Shown here in pieces: positions 36,250 to 47,567 of a DNA stretch of 64,000 nt. A model generated the notes under the pieces. The model did no database searches. It was not told the origin of the DNA and saw nothing but the letters and a program-made list of their open reading frames with translations. The DNA comes from Neospora caninum Liverpool (Eukaryota; Apicomplexa; Conoidasida; Eucoccidiorida; Sarcocystidae), in the NCBI RefSeq assembly GCF_000208865.1, contig NC_018391.1, positions 496,001 to 560,000 on the forward strand, given 5' to 3'. Made by a program: the position numbers and the translations under genes. Position 1 is the first letter of the stretch; each line of letters begins with the position of its first letter.

Positions 36250-37500
36250 CTAATGGATTCGGGGAAACTTTAGGCCATCAGCAGGGGGGCCTCCGACGGG
36301 AAGGAGCCAAAATAGAGGGTTGCTCCCCTACACGCAATTCTCACATTGTCGCCTGAAGCTTCACGCTGTTTCGATGATAGACTTACCAGAACCTCTTTAA
36401 TGTTTTTCAGGACACCTAAATCCCAATCGTGGCCTGGGCCGCCCCGACGTTTCTCGCAGTATTCCACGGTAGAACAGTTAATCGACACGAGGTATGTGTG
36501 GAAGATGAAAAAGCTTCCAACGATGCTGAGGAACACGAGGATGACCTTCAGTCTATTCCAGTTACTCTCAGCTTTCTTACCAAAGAACGCAGAAACTCAG
36601 GACAGCTCCCGACAGAATGAAGTACACTGTCTCAAAAGGAATATTCGGGTCACCCAAAGCGGCTGTGGCTGCGAGTGATGGACGAAGACTATCGATAAAA
36701 CCGACCGTCCCTTTCAAACTGCGTCACTGGCCTACCAGTGGGAAACATGGTTGCTGAAGCGAAGGACAGAGTCAGAGAGGAGTACAGTAGCGTCAGGTAG
36801 AAGAACTTATAGTTGAAATAGCCGATATCGTTAGCTACCTGGAAGAGATAGAATGTGTAGTCTACACTCTCTCGTGATACTTAATTATTTTGCCTCTTAC
36901 CCACGGACAATAGTGATCCAGTTTTAGCGTACACTTCCCGGTGTGCCGACTATGGTGGGCTCTATCAGGCTTGTAGTGGGAGCACTTGTGGCAGAAGCGA
37001 ACGGTTCCTGTAAAGCGGCGACAGTCACCATCGCTGGCTTAGAAGAGCGGACCTGCACGTACCGTCACGTTTCCGCTCAACTAACTCGGCCATGTTCGGC
37101 CTCGATTTCCACTCCGTCGTGTCTAAACAAGGTCGATGCACGGTAAGCATGCACCCCAGCGAAGCTGCAGTTACCTGGAACCGAACCCGCTTCCGTCATG
37201 CATGCTTTGTAGAGTGACCAAAACATAAGGGCGGCCAGAACATGGCCTGTTGATAATTAGCCACATCCAACGAAGATTTAGGCAATACAAGAAAACGTGA
37301 AGGCCTACTGACAAGCAAATGGACGAAGCCTCTTCTCCGCGCAGCGTCGTCGCGGTATTCTGGTGGAACTTCAATTTGCAAGAGCGGGAAGCAGTTGTAC
37401 TGTTCGAGGGTTAATGGCGGAAACTACGGCTTGGGTAAAAATTCGTAGCACCTACCACTACGTAGATGGAATAGATGATCATACTAATCATCAAGACCAC
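36250..37500 (-). CDS. DHHC-family protein S-acyltransferase with DHYC active site (5' end unresolved)
   Basis: Six exons keep phase to the stop: 37500-37452, 37359-37309, 37007-36901, 36838-36736, 36571-36387, 36327-36250, about 190 residues. In order: membrane span VVLMISMIIYSIYVVV, linker EYRDDAARRRGFVHLL, and the Cys-rich domain (RFCHKCSHYKPDRAHH, then GKCTLKLDHYCPW). Then VANDIGYFNYKFFYL and another span, a span with FHTYLVSINCSTVEYC (the family H-x-x-L-x-x-x-N-x-T-T-x-E), and a final exon NPLFWLLPVGGPPADG. These are the TM2-CRD-TM3-TM4 elements of protein S-acyltransferases, which transfer palmitate to cysteines on Golgi, plasma-membrane or organelle surfaces. The catalytic tetrapeptide is DHYC, and several zinc-ligand cysteines are replaced. 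The first span must lie upstream. A minus frame from ATG 39010 with LTFVVFLALCVYSTPA is a candidate, but I could not join it in phase. Confidence 0.85.
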
Positions 37501-38559
37501 CTGTACAAGAAGCCGAAATGTTCCAACGTTCACTCTGCTGCCCAAAGCGGACGGACGACTACGGGTAGAAAACGCGCCAGCCGGCGGCCTCCAGACTCTC
37601 GCTTCCACATCTTGATCACTAGAGAATAGAGACAGAATGACAAGTCCGGTTCAGTTATCTGTGTGGAATGCTGAGAAGTGTCGCGAAGTTGCCGCAATGC
37701 AGCAAGTCAAAATGTTCGTGTCGAACCGTTCGTGTGTACACACACCGTAATGCATCGTATTGGCTCTTTCCACTCAGAAAGCAAACTGAGGCCCGAAAGT
37801 TCGTGGGCGCCATGCTCTTCCCCACTGTTGCTATAACAGAACGCACGCCCCGCTATCCCTATTTGGAAGGGGGAGAGCACATTCTAAAAAAGTGTCGAGA
37901 CCGATCCTTTGCCTGCCGCAGTCATTGGCTGAGACAGGATGCATCGCCTTGGGGGGGGGGATGTTTCGAATCCTTTACATACCGTTTCATGGTGATTTTC
38001 GCTATCTGGTGCGTGATTTCACTGCTGCCCGTGACTATATCATCGGGTGTGTCGCGTGGCGCCGATGAGGTTTCGCTAGGACATACCGCTCGGTTTCTGT
38101 GGGAAGCCGCTCCTTTATGGCTTACTCGAAGTAAAGGCGGCTGCACTCCGGCAAACCTTCTTCCGCGACGAAAGGAATGTGTACATGCTTTGGTGTGCTG
38201 GACGCGGATTTGTGGGAAAGACCGATTTCTGCTCCTTTTACACAGCGACCATCGTCAATGCCATTTCCTAGCATCTGCTCGACATGATATCCGTCTGCGG
38301 TCTCTCAAGCTACCAGATGGATCTAACCAAAACAACTAGTGCCCCATTTGCCCTGTCTCAGAGGAATCGCGCAACCGTCTTCAAGCGACGTTCTAACGAA
38401 TTGACGTATCTCATACGAAACGATATCCGTACCGGCAGCAAGCGCTCCCGTATGGAAGTTTTTCTGCGCTTTTGCACGCATGCAGTGGATGGTAATGAAG
38501 GAGTTTCGTAGCCCCCAACTTCAGGCCTCGCCGGTGAAGCCGCCATATATTATCACCTG

Positions 38560-39010
38560 GTTCTACGTTTACAATGAACTGCATTCTTGGGTGAGGTTTT
38601 TTCGTTGAACTTGACGACGACCGTGTTGCTTGTGGGCCGGGCCCCGACGAAAGAGTTGCAGGTGTGGAGTAGACGCACAGTGCCAAGAAGACGACGAAGG
38701 TCAAATGTGTTGCTGCCGTTAGTTTCACCTCCGCATTGCAGACCGAACAGCCAGCCGTATACTGCGCGGTGTCACCTCCATCACTTCGTTCGCCTGCCGA
38801 CACGAACACAGACACACGGCTCTCTGAGATTCCTAAATTCGCGGAACACGCATCCCTGGCTTCAGCGGGTTTATTACGAGAGGAATTATTTTCCTCGAGC
38901 GTGTACTTCCCGTTGCATGTTCCAGTTTCTCCGCCTAACGCCGGTTGCTGCTGTCTACCTGTGTCCCGCCCTTCTCTCGGAGGTCCACCTCCTCTCATGG
39001 GATCGTGCAT
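38560..39010 (-). CDS. Candidate 5' exon(s) of the DHYC acyltransferase
   Basis: An ATG at 39010 opens a 199-codon minus frame that includes one hydrophobic stretch (LTFVVFLALCVYS) and then MQFIVNVEP before a possible donor (ccaggtgata). A membrane span is just what the downstream acyltransferase model lacks. The donor leaves phase 1, while the exon at 37500 needs phase 0, so at least one more exon would be required. It may be untranslated leader instead. Confidence 0.3.
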
Positions 39011-39319
39011 GAGTCATATGATAAGGTCACATGATGAGGTTCGCACAGCCAAAATGACTGAATGACGAAGCAACGAGAACCGTGCCTCTTCTGGATAACA
39101 TTTGAGTTTCGTGTTCCAGCTCTGTGGAGAGAGCCGGAGGTCGGTCCTATTCCTCACGACTCTCCTGGTTCCACTACCGAATCATAATCTATTGTTCCAC
39201 ATATGAAGAAATGTACGCGACGCATAACCTCACAACTTCATGTCCCTCCCGATCTTGTCACCCCCCCGTAAGTTCCACAGACCACTTGAGATGCGCTCTG
39301 GATTCCTGTTATCTCTTAC

Positions 39320-41574
39320 CCCGATAATCTCCATGCCGTAATCCAAGGTGACTTCAATGGGGGGGACGATGCCTTCACTGATCTCTTTGTGTGCTGCTCG
39401 CATGTTCGTCAACTTCTTCGCCTTGCACACATTGATCTGAGACGTTTGCGTGCAAAACCATTAATACAGGCGAACACATTTCAGATGCACGGCAACCGAA
39501 GCTCTCTTGTATATGGTACCGTTCATGAACGAACGCGTTCAGCCTTGTCTGCCCATGCAGCGCGGGGTCTCATAAAGCCGAACGCGTTACCAGCTTGGGG
39601 TCCACACAGCTCAAGTGTTCGGAAAATTTCCCATCATGCAATTCTTCACGGCGTGTCAGTGCCTTCCTGTCACTGCATCCACCTCGACTCCGCAAGACGC
39701 GAACACCCTTATGCCCTTCGCCTGTTCTTTCCCAGTTTTGTTCTCATTGGTCTCCACACGACAGATATATTTACATATATATATATATATATATATATAC
39801 GCAGTTGGTGTGCGTACATATGTATGGATTCAGATATGGTTTCCCTTGAAGCAATGTCTGCCGATGCGGGACTAGAGATTTGCGCGCAATAGCGTATTTG
39901 GCGGGTATGCATAAACTAGATTCTGCCTTCTTCCAGTCGGCCGTTCTACTCACCGGAAGGTCCCCTCCTCTGCTGTTCAGTCCGACGATCATGCCTCCAT
40001 ACACTTGGTCTCCGGGTGAAACAAATAGCTGGCCTCTCTCCTGACAAAAGACGTCCGAACAAACCAGACGACGCGCCGAGCATTCCAGAAACTCGAACCC
40101 CACAACACCACCGGCCCTGCGACGGTGGAAGCATCGGGCGTCAGTCTCGGCCTGCCACTATTTCTGTCTCTGCATCTGTTTCCCTTTCTGTCTGTCATTT
40201 TATTTTCTTCGATGGTCTCCCGCGCCGGCGCCCACCTGAGCACTGAGAGCGCCTTTGCCGGTGACGGTCCCTTCCTCGGTGGCGACGAGGAAGCCCCGGT
40301 CTTTCTTTTTTCCTGCTCCAGCCCCTTCGATGCCTCTCTTGATGTTGAAGCCTCCGGACTGTTTCGCGCCTTCCTTGGGGATGAACGCATTGCAGCCCTT
40401 GGACGCTACGGACCCAGACTTGTCTGGATGTCTTTTCCCCGACACCTCCGCGGACGACCCCATCATCGCGTGCCGATCCTTCCGCGCAATCTTCACCAGG
40501 CCGTCGGTCTCCTCGCCCTTCGGGACCACCTGGTAGCCTCCTGCGGCCGCGTGGATCGACGCCGTTCCCTTCGAAGCCGTCAAAATCGCGGAACGGAGAC
40601 CAAATGCCTTTCGCGTCGGCAGGCGGAAAACCAGAGTCGACAGCGCAGACGAAGACGTCGAAGACGCATTCGTGACGTCGACGAGGTCGCCTTTTCTGAA
40701 GCGCAGCGAGACAGAAAACGGCGAGAAAAAGGACTACTGGTCGAGACCTTGAATGTCTTTGTTTAGCGAATCCACGTTCTATTGTGTTAGCATGATTTCG
40801 AGAAAACTCCGTATGTCCATGAGACTATTCCGGGCGGGGCGAAGGAGTGGCCGAAACGCGAAAGCTGCAACCGACGCCGGGAACGCGAGTTGGGAAGTGT
40901 ACAGAGCGGAGCAACGGCCAGACCGAACTGAAGCGCAAAAGTAAAGGCGCGGCGTGGAGCTGGAGCGGGGAACGAAGAGACCGAACGACGGAAGCGGAGA
41001 GCCTTTTCGAGGCGAGGGAGAGCAAGCGAAACGCAAACGAAAGCGACGAAGAAAATTTGGCCGGCCCGCAAAAGACAGCCAGAGAAATCGCGGAGACGAA
41101 CGACCGGAGGACACGCGGCGTGGGAGGACCGAGGACCTACACCGCGAACGAAGAGATGCAACGGCCAAGAGGAAGCGGCGGGCTCGGAAAGCAGACACAA
41201 AAGGCGAGATGGAGAAGAAAAGACAGAGGGGAAAAGGAAACGGCCAACGGGCTACGAGGGGTTCAGACAGAATCTCGCATGGGACACGGAAAGGCAACGA
41301 GAACTGCTTGCCTTTGTTTCACTTCGTTGATGATTGTGCCGATGTGCTCCTGAGGCACCGCGACCTCCATCTCCTCGACGGGTTCCAGGAGCTCGCCATC
41401 GTCCCTCCATCTGCGCGCGTGTGCACATCGGAAAAAAGAGACTTTATTCGGTTTGGCAAACGAGCCTGTTCAAGTCTCATCCGTTAGAAGGAACGCGACT
41501 CCTTGCGGCAGACATGAAAAGCACACGCATACACCTATCTGAACACAACGGTCACGACAAAACCCAACTATCTA

Positions 41575-41613
<39 letters not shown>

Positions 41614-43240
41614 ATAGTTATATGAATAGATATATGGATATACATGTATGTATGGCGCTAGTGACTCAACACGTGACAAGGTTTTTTATCGTTCTTAATC
41701 TCCTATGGCAAGACAAGATGGTCAGTCGAGACTGTCAATACCAGCCCTTTCTGGAGGCGCCTATCCATCTCCCTCTCGCTCTCTCTACATGTATATACAT
41801 GCATATAGATATATCTATATATATATATATATATATATAGATATATATAGATATATATATATATAGATATAGATAGATAGAAACAGATAGACAGATAGAT
41901 AGATAGATAGATAGATAGATAGGCTTCCGATCCGGATGTGGAGAAGTATCCGAATCTCTGGTCCGAAAGTGTGGAGACGCGTTCAGATGTATTTCCAGCT
42001 GCGTATCTATCGGGACAGTTTTTGTACATTCTTGATCGCCACAAGACGCGGTCTGCAGTCGGCGGACCTCGGCAGAACGGAGGGAGCAGCGACGACGAGC
42101 TCGAATCCCTCTCGTCGCAGAGTCTCGAGGACGAGGGCGAGGTGGAGAGGGCCTCGGCCGCTGAGGCGAAGGAGGCACGAGCCTCCCCCGGACTGCACGC
42201 CGTCGTCGTCTGGAGTTGTGTCGACGCGCAGCGAGACGTCTCTGAACAGAGGTCGACGGAGACAGCCGCGTTTCCGTTGCTTCGCTTCCCCGGCGAGTCG
42301 CCGAAGGCCCAGTTGTTTCCTCTGCTGCGCACGCGACCGTTGTGTCCGTCCCCCGGCTCCAAACTCCGCAGTGTGCATCAAAAAACAGGCGCTCTCGTCG
42401 CGAGTCCCTCGCCCCTCCCCGTGGACTCTCGGGAGACGGCCCTGACTGGCGATGTGGGAACAAGACGTGGAACAAACCGGAAGAAGCAAAAGTTCCAGCG
42501 TACCTTTCTGTCATGGCGAGCAGGCGCTGACGCAGCAAGGTCCCCGAGGTCGGCGTCTCCACTTCCTTGCCGGCGAGGGGTGAAGTGTTCACAAGCACCT
42601 GAATGGAGACGGACGGATCGGCCACGTTCAACGGAGCGAGTGGCCGAGGATCCTACGCAAGGAGCACACACCACCCAGACGCTCAACCGTCAGCTCGAAC
42701 GCAAAACACACAGCTGCCAGCCCCAACGTCTCTCTCTTTCTCCCGATCTCTCTCTGTCTCTCGCTCGGACTCGTGGTGTCTCTGAATATCTGTTTTCCGA
42801 GAGGTTCGCACGTCTCGCCGCTCTGCGCCCACCAGGAGATCGACGACAGAGTCCCCGACGCGGACGTCAGCCGAGACGCCAGCGAGCACGAGGATGTCCC
42901 CGGCGAGCGAAGATGGACTGCGCGTCACGGTGTCTGGCCCCCCTTTCCTCTCGTCGCCGACTCCTGTACTCTCAGCCCCGCCTTCTGACGACGCCGCAGC
43001 CGAAAGAGAAGAGCCAGGAGGCGACACAGGTGAAGGCGATGAAGCGGGAGATGAAGGAGAGGAAGAGGGAGAGCCTGCGTCGGTTGCAGCGTTCGCATCA
43101 ATGGACAGCTCGCGCAGGTCCATGCCGTCGTACTCGAAGACGCCCGTGAAGGTGGCTGAGTGCACGCAGAGGGAGGAGCGAGAAGCGCGGGGATGGGGCC
43201 GAGCACGTGAATTCCAAAGACCGTCCCGACGGATGAGGAA
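39320..43240 (-). CDS. typA: TypA/BipA-type translational GTPase, domains II to C-terminal only
   Basis: Eight exons join in phase: 43240(or earlier)-43222, 43155-42833, 42652-42504, 42241-42068, 41410-41312, 40695-40236, 40040-39954, 39436-39320, at least 476 residues. Domain II: FLIRRDATFTGVFEYDGMDL, a Ser/Pro/Gly insertion, then LAGDILVLAGVSADVRVGD. Domain III: DPSVSIQVLVNTSPLAGKE and LRLSGRGPLHLALVLETL. Then GELLEPVEEMEVAVPQEHIG, RKGDLVDVTN, STLVFRLPTRKAFGLRSA and ERGQLFVSPGDQVYGGMIVG, and finally VCKAKKLTNMRAAHKEIS. These are TypA landmarks in TypA order. BipA/TypA GTPases act on ribosomes in bacteria and plastids, so an organellar location is possible. The G domain (GHVDHGKT, DTPGH, NKxD) is not found upstream. 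The intron after 41312 uses a GC donor. The last few codons are unresolved. Confidence 0.85.
41578..41612. repeat. (TA)n microsatellite
   Basis: About 34 bases of alternating TA lie in the TypA intron between exons 42068 and 41410. Confidence 0.9.
41807..41922. repeat. (TA)n plus (GATA)n compound microsatellite
   Basis: Alternating TA blocks grade into tagatatata and then into clean gata repeats (about 41897-41922). The tract is in the same TypA intron as the previous TA block. Confidence 0.9.
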
Positions 43241-43693
43241 CTGCGCCAAAAGGTTGAGATGGAACGCAGTTTTTGAACCGAGCTGGAGACGGGATCGGAC
43301 GTCGAGGCGACAGAAGACAACGACAGGGGAGAAAGAAAGAGGGGGAAAGCTGCACACTTCCTGCCGCATCTCGGTCCCCTACAACCAGGCTGGCAAAGAG
43401 AACCCCAGAGGAGAGAGCTTTCGACCGCGAACGAGAGTTGGGCAAGGAAAGGCTCGGACAGGAGGCCGAGAGTAAACGACTCCGGTGTCTCCGACTCTAA
43501 GCCGTGGGTCGAGGCGGCACATGGAACACCACATGCCCGCCAAGGGTCCGAACACACTCTTCTCGTGTACGCTGCGTTTGAAGTCTCGAACGCGCCCCAG
43601 CTCTCTCCTTCTTTATCTACCCTCTCCCCCCCCAAGCGCATGCATTACACCGGAAACGGCTATCCAAAAACACGCTCCATGCTCACACATGCA

Positions 43694-43728
<35 letters not shown>

Positions 43729-43867
43729 CTAGGAACATGCATCCACATACGAACATGTATGCTTAGATGTAGACAGAATCATATATACACTTGCATCCAA
43801 AAAACGTGGCTGTTTTTCGAGCCCGTTGGGAAGGTGCGTATACATCTATACATACATGCACAAGGTG

Positions 43868-44363
<496 letters not shown>

Positions 44364-45992
44364 AAGGTGCAGCTCTATAGGCCAGTGCATTCTGTCTAAC
44401 TGCATGCACGAGGCAACTGTCGCAGTTTGTTCTTCCTGGATTCCCCCTGTTTGGCGTCGCTCGAATTCGTGTACAGACTGCCGGGAGGGCGGCTTTTTGA
44501 ACCCGTGAGTTTTAAGTTCCGGGACAGGCCGTCAAGAGGCGTCGACTGTTTTCTTCCGCGGGTTCCACTGGCAGATCGACAGGCAGAAAACAGCGCGGCC
44601 GTTCAGGGTGGGCATGCCGTCCGGCAGTTCCTTCCGCTGCCCCAGCACATGCAGGCTCATCGGAGGGGACTCTCGACCGCATACAGCGCGTGGCCCGAAA
44701 AGTGCGTCGGTGTGGGACGGGAACGCGTCACTGTCTGACGTGTTTGGCACGGCGCATTTGCGGAAAGTTCGTGAGCAACGGGCCGAAACGGAGAGGGCGA
44801 CACATCCGGGGAAAGACGGGAGCAGACGGTGGCGTGCACGACACAGAAAACAGTCTTTCGCAGTGGGATATCCGTTCAAAAACGCCGGCGACGTGAGATC
44901 GGAAGCGCCGGAGGTTCCTCCACGAAAGAAGCGACTTCAACTCACAGGCGCACTTCCCGCTCCTTTTTCACATGGTAAGACAAATGCCTGAAACGCGCGA
45001 GGCCGATGGAAGGCCCACAAGGGCAAACCTCGAGAGCGGAAAATAACCAAGCAAGGCGCAGGACGAGCAAAAGTCAAAAGAACTCGCGGTTCTCGATCCT
45101 GCCGACACGGGTTACACAAGTTGTGAACAAACAGCCACCGGTTCGACACGGTTTGGCACCGGAAAGACCGCTCGGATCCCGGCGCCTCTTTGCTCTAGAG
45201 GCACACACGAAGAGATGCACACAGCAGAGAGTGTGTCCATCACAGAGCTTTTCCTCGACCTTGCTCAGCGCTTTCTGATTGTGCGGCATGGCCCGAACTC
45301 ATTTTTCCCTGACAGACGTGTCATACACATAGATACATTCACACACATTGGCACACCCAGATGCGGGCACAGATGAACACATCAGCGACAACACGAAACC
45401 GTTGAATGCTGACATATACGCGCGTAAATGCAGCTTCAGCCAGACACTGAGCGGTGAAGACACAGCGTGCAGTATCTTAGGGTAACCGGAATACAAATGC
45501 ACCCTCTGCACACAAGGTGGACGCACAAGGTCTTGCCAGAAAAAGCACGCCATACGCCCAGCTGTTTTTTTCCGGCCGGAAAGAACGACACGGTAACCGC
45601 CCTGCGGCAGAAATTCACGCAGATGTCCCACCCAAGGACGCACGCGAAGAGAAGCTGTTTGTGTACAGTGACTCCGTTTCCGCCGAAAAATGTATATCCA
45701 AGTTCCGCGCGACACTGTCGACCTCAAGCAATTCTCGACCAGGACATTTCTGCCGTTTCTCGAAACGTGTTTTCCGAACTTGTCCCGTAGGAGGGATCCT
45801 CATGGTTTCTCCTCCCCAATACCGGAGAATAAGCGAAAGAAAACCTCCGTCCTCGGAGGCCGTACGTTTCGCGTGCCGTCGTTTGCGTCACCGGTCTTCA
45901 CACGCGTTCGACACTCCTCAGCTTCCATTCTAACGTCGATTCCTCGTATATCTTTCTGTGGTTCTGGTCACATGCTTCCCCCTCCACACGCA

Positions 45993-45994
<2 letters not shown>

Positions 45995-46041
<47 letters not shown>
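45995..46041. repeat. (TA)n microsatellite
   Basis: About 44 bases of alternating TA lie roughly 150 bases downstream of the MORN gene stop codon (minus strand), probably in its 3' untranslated or intergenic DNA. Confidence 0.9.
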
Positions 46042-46043
<2 letters not shown>

Positions 46044-46193
46044 TTACAAGTATGTATGTATATATGATGCGTGCGTATGTTGGTAGGCCGCCTCATCTTG
46101 AGATACATTGTATGTACAATTTTGTAGAGGGAAGAACTGACTCCACATGGGTCACGCTTTTTCAGTGTGTTGGATGCGACGAACTCGCCAGCC

Positions 46194-47567
46194 TTATGCG
46201 GTGACGGGCGCACTCTCGTTGACCGTGAGGAATTGCGGATTCTCTAAACTGCCAGAGTTCCCGCCCTGAAAGTTTCTGCCGGACCCGCTGGCCTGGGATC
46301 CCTGCGCTCCGGCGTTCAGCGCGTCGCTGCCGCTCGGGTGTAGAGACAGGCTGGCACTGCTGCCGGCTGGCCGACCGCTTGTGTCTGTTCGTCCTGGAGC
46401 GCTCTCTGGCGCGGTCGCGCCGGTTTCGGCTTTCACGACCTGCCCCTGTTCGTTGACGTCTTCGTTGTCTTCGAGCCAGCGCTTCCGAACGCCATGGTCC
46501 CACTCGCCGCGTTTCTTTTCGCCGGAGCGAGCCGTGAACTCTCCGATGCCATGCTGCTTGCCGTTCAGCCAGCCGCCGCGGAAGGACCGGCCGTCGGTCC
46601 ACAAGAACGTTCCCTGGCCTTCCTTCTTGTCGTTCACGTAGCCTCCAATGTACTTGCGCCCGTCTGACCAGGTGAAGACGCCTTCGCCGTTCATGCGGTT
46701 GTGCGCCCACTGTCCATCGTAGCAGCGACCGTCCGCCCAGATGTACCGGCCCTGTCCGTGGATTTCATTCTCTCTGAACTGGCCGCGGTAGAGCGACCCT
46801 TCGGGCCAGGTGAACGAGCCTTCGCCTTCTTTCTTTCCGTTTGCGTATTGCCCCTCGAAGTGAGACCCGTCCGCCCACTTCTCGACGGCCTCTCCGTGCT
46901 TCTTGTCGTCTCGCCAACCGCCGCGGTATTCACTCCCGTCCGAGTGTCTGTACTCGCCGTACCCGTTCGCCTTGTCCATCCGCCACTGGCCTTCGTAGTA
47001 GTCCCCGTCCGCATGTGTAAATATGCCCTGGCCATCTGCGAAGCCGTTCTTCCACTGGCCCACGTACTTGGCCCCGTCAGGCCACTGCTGGACGCCCTGG
47101 CCGTGCTTCTTGGTGCCGAGCCACTGGCCGACATACGTGACGCCGTTCGCCAACGTGACGACAGGTCTCGACACCAGCTCGCCCACGACGCCGTCTCCTT
47201 CGACTGTCCTCACATCCACTTCCGGCTCCGCACTCATGTCGTAGCCCCCTGCTGCCGGATTTGCCGCTCTGTCGCCCTCCGGCTCGTCGCCAGGCGTCTC
47301 TGCTTTGCCGGCCTCGCCAGACCCATCCGCTCCTTCCGCGGGCTCTGCCTGCCCTTGCTGCCCGTCGCCTTCAAGCTCGGGCTGCGCGTCTGCATTTCCT
47401 TCTGCCTGACTCGGCGGCGCGTCGCCCTCCGGAGACGTCGCCGCTCCCTGATTCTGCATCTCTGTGTCGGCCTCCACCGGGGCCGCAGTCGGCGCCGCGG
47501 CGCCTACGTTGTCGCCATCGGCCTCGGCTGGCCGCTTGGCCTTCGGTTTGCTTTTGCAGGCGCCCAT
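46194..47567 (-). CDS. MORN-repeat protein with N-myristoylation/palmitoylation-type N terminus
   Basis: Single-exon gene, 457 residues. The N terminus MGACKSKPKAKR has Gly2 for N-myristoylation, Cys4 for possible palmitoylation, and a basic cluster, which together predict tight membrane attachment. Residues 12-135 are an Ala/Glu/Gly/Pro-rich disordered linker. From about residue 143, nine 23-residue MORN units follow one another (for example YVGQWKNGFADGQGIFTHAD), with consensus Y-x-G-x-[WYF]-x-x-x-x-x-x-G-x-G. A tenth degenerate unit (KKRGEWDHGVRKRW) comes next, then a Ser/Gly/Gln tail. MORN arrays bind lipids or partner proteins and in apicomplexans occur in cytoskeletal and cell-division scaffolds. 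No catalytic domain is attached, so a scaffold at the inner membrane complex or plasma membrane is the likely role. I do not recognise the specific orthologue. Confidence 0.9.
   Translation of the reverse strand: MGACKSKPKAKRPAEADGDNVGAAAPTAAPVEADTEMQNQGAATSPEGDAPPSQAEGNADAQPELEGDGQQGQAEPAEGADGSGEAGKAETPGDEPEGDRAANPAAGGYDMSAEPEVDVRTVEGDGVVGELVSRPVVTLANGVTYVGQWLGTKKHGQGVQQWPDGAKYVGQWKNGFADGQGIFTHADGDYYEGQWRMDKANGYGEYRHSDGSEYRGGWRDDKKHGEAVEKWADGSHFEGQYANGKKEGEGSFTWPEGSLYRGQFRENEIHGQGRYIWADGRCYDGQWAHNRMNGEGVFTWSDGRKYIGGYVNDKKEGQGTFLWTDGRSFRGGWLNGKQHGIGEFTARSGEKKRGEWDHGVRKRWLEDNEDVNEQGQVVKAETGATAPESAPGRTDTSGRPAGSSASLSLHPSGSDALNAGAQGSQASGSGRNFQGGNSGSLENPQFLTVNESAPVTA

Noticed and set aside
37950..37963. 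Runs of about ten G (also near 4795 and 59457) as G-quadruplex or switch elements
   Set aside because: Single homopolymer runs without spaced G-tracts; they may be sequencing or slippage features and carry no further support.
37981..38060. Hydrophobic plus-strand peptide (FMVIFAIWCVISLLPVTI) that looks like a membrane span
   Set aside because: It is isolated, with no neighbouring plus-strand exon or family match, and sits between minus-strand acyltransferase pieces.
39230..43155. Assignment to EF-G or EF-Tu instead of TypA
   Set aside because: The motifs RLSGRGPLHL, PxRKAFGLRS, ERGQLFVSPGDQVYGGMIVG and KKLTNMRAAHKE occur together in this order in TypA/BipA, not in EF-Tu, and the C-terminal part differs from EF-G.
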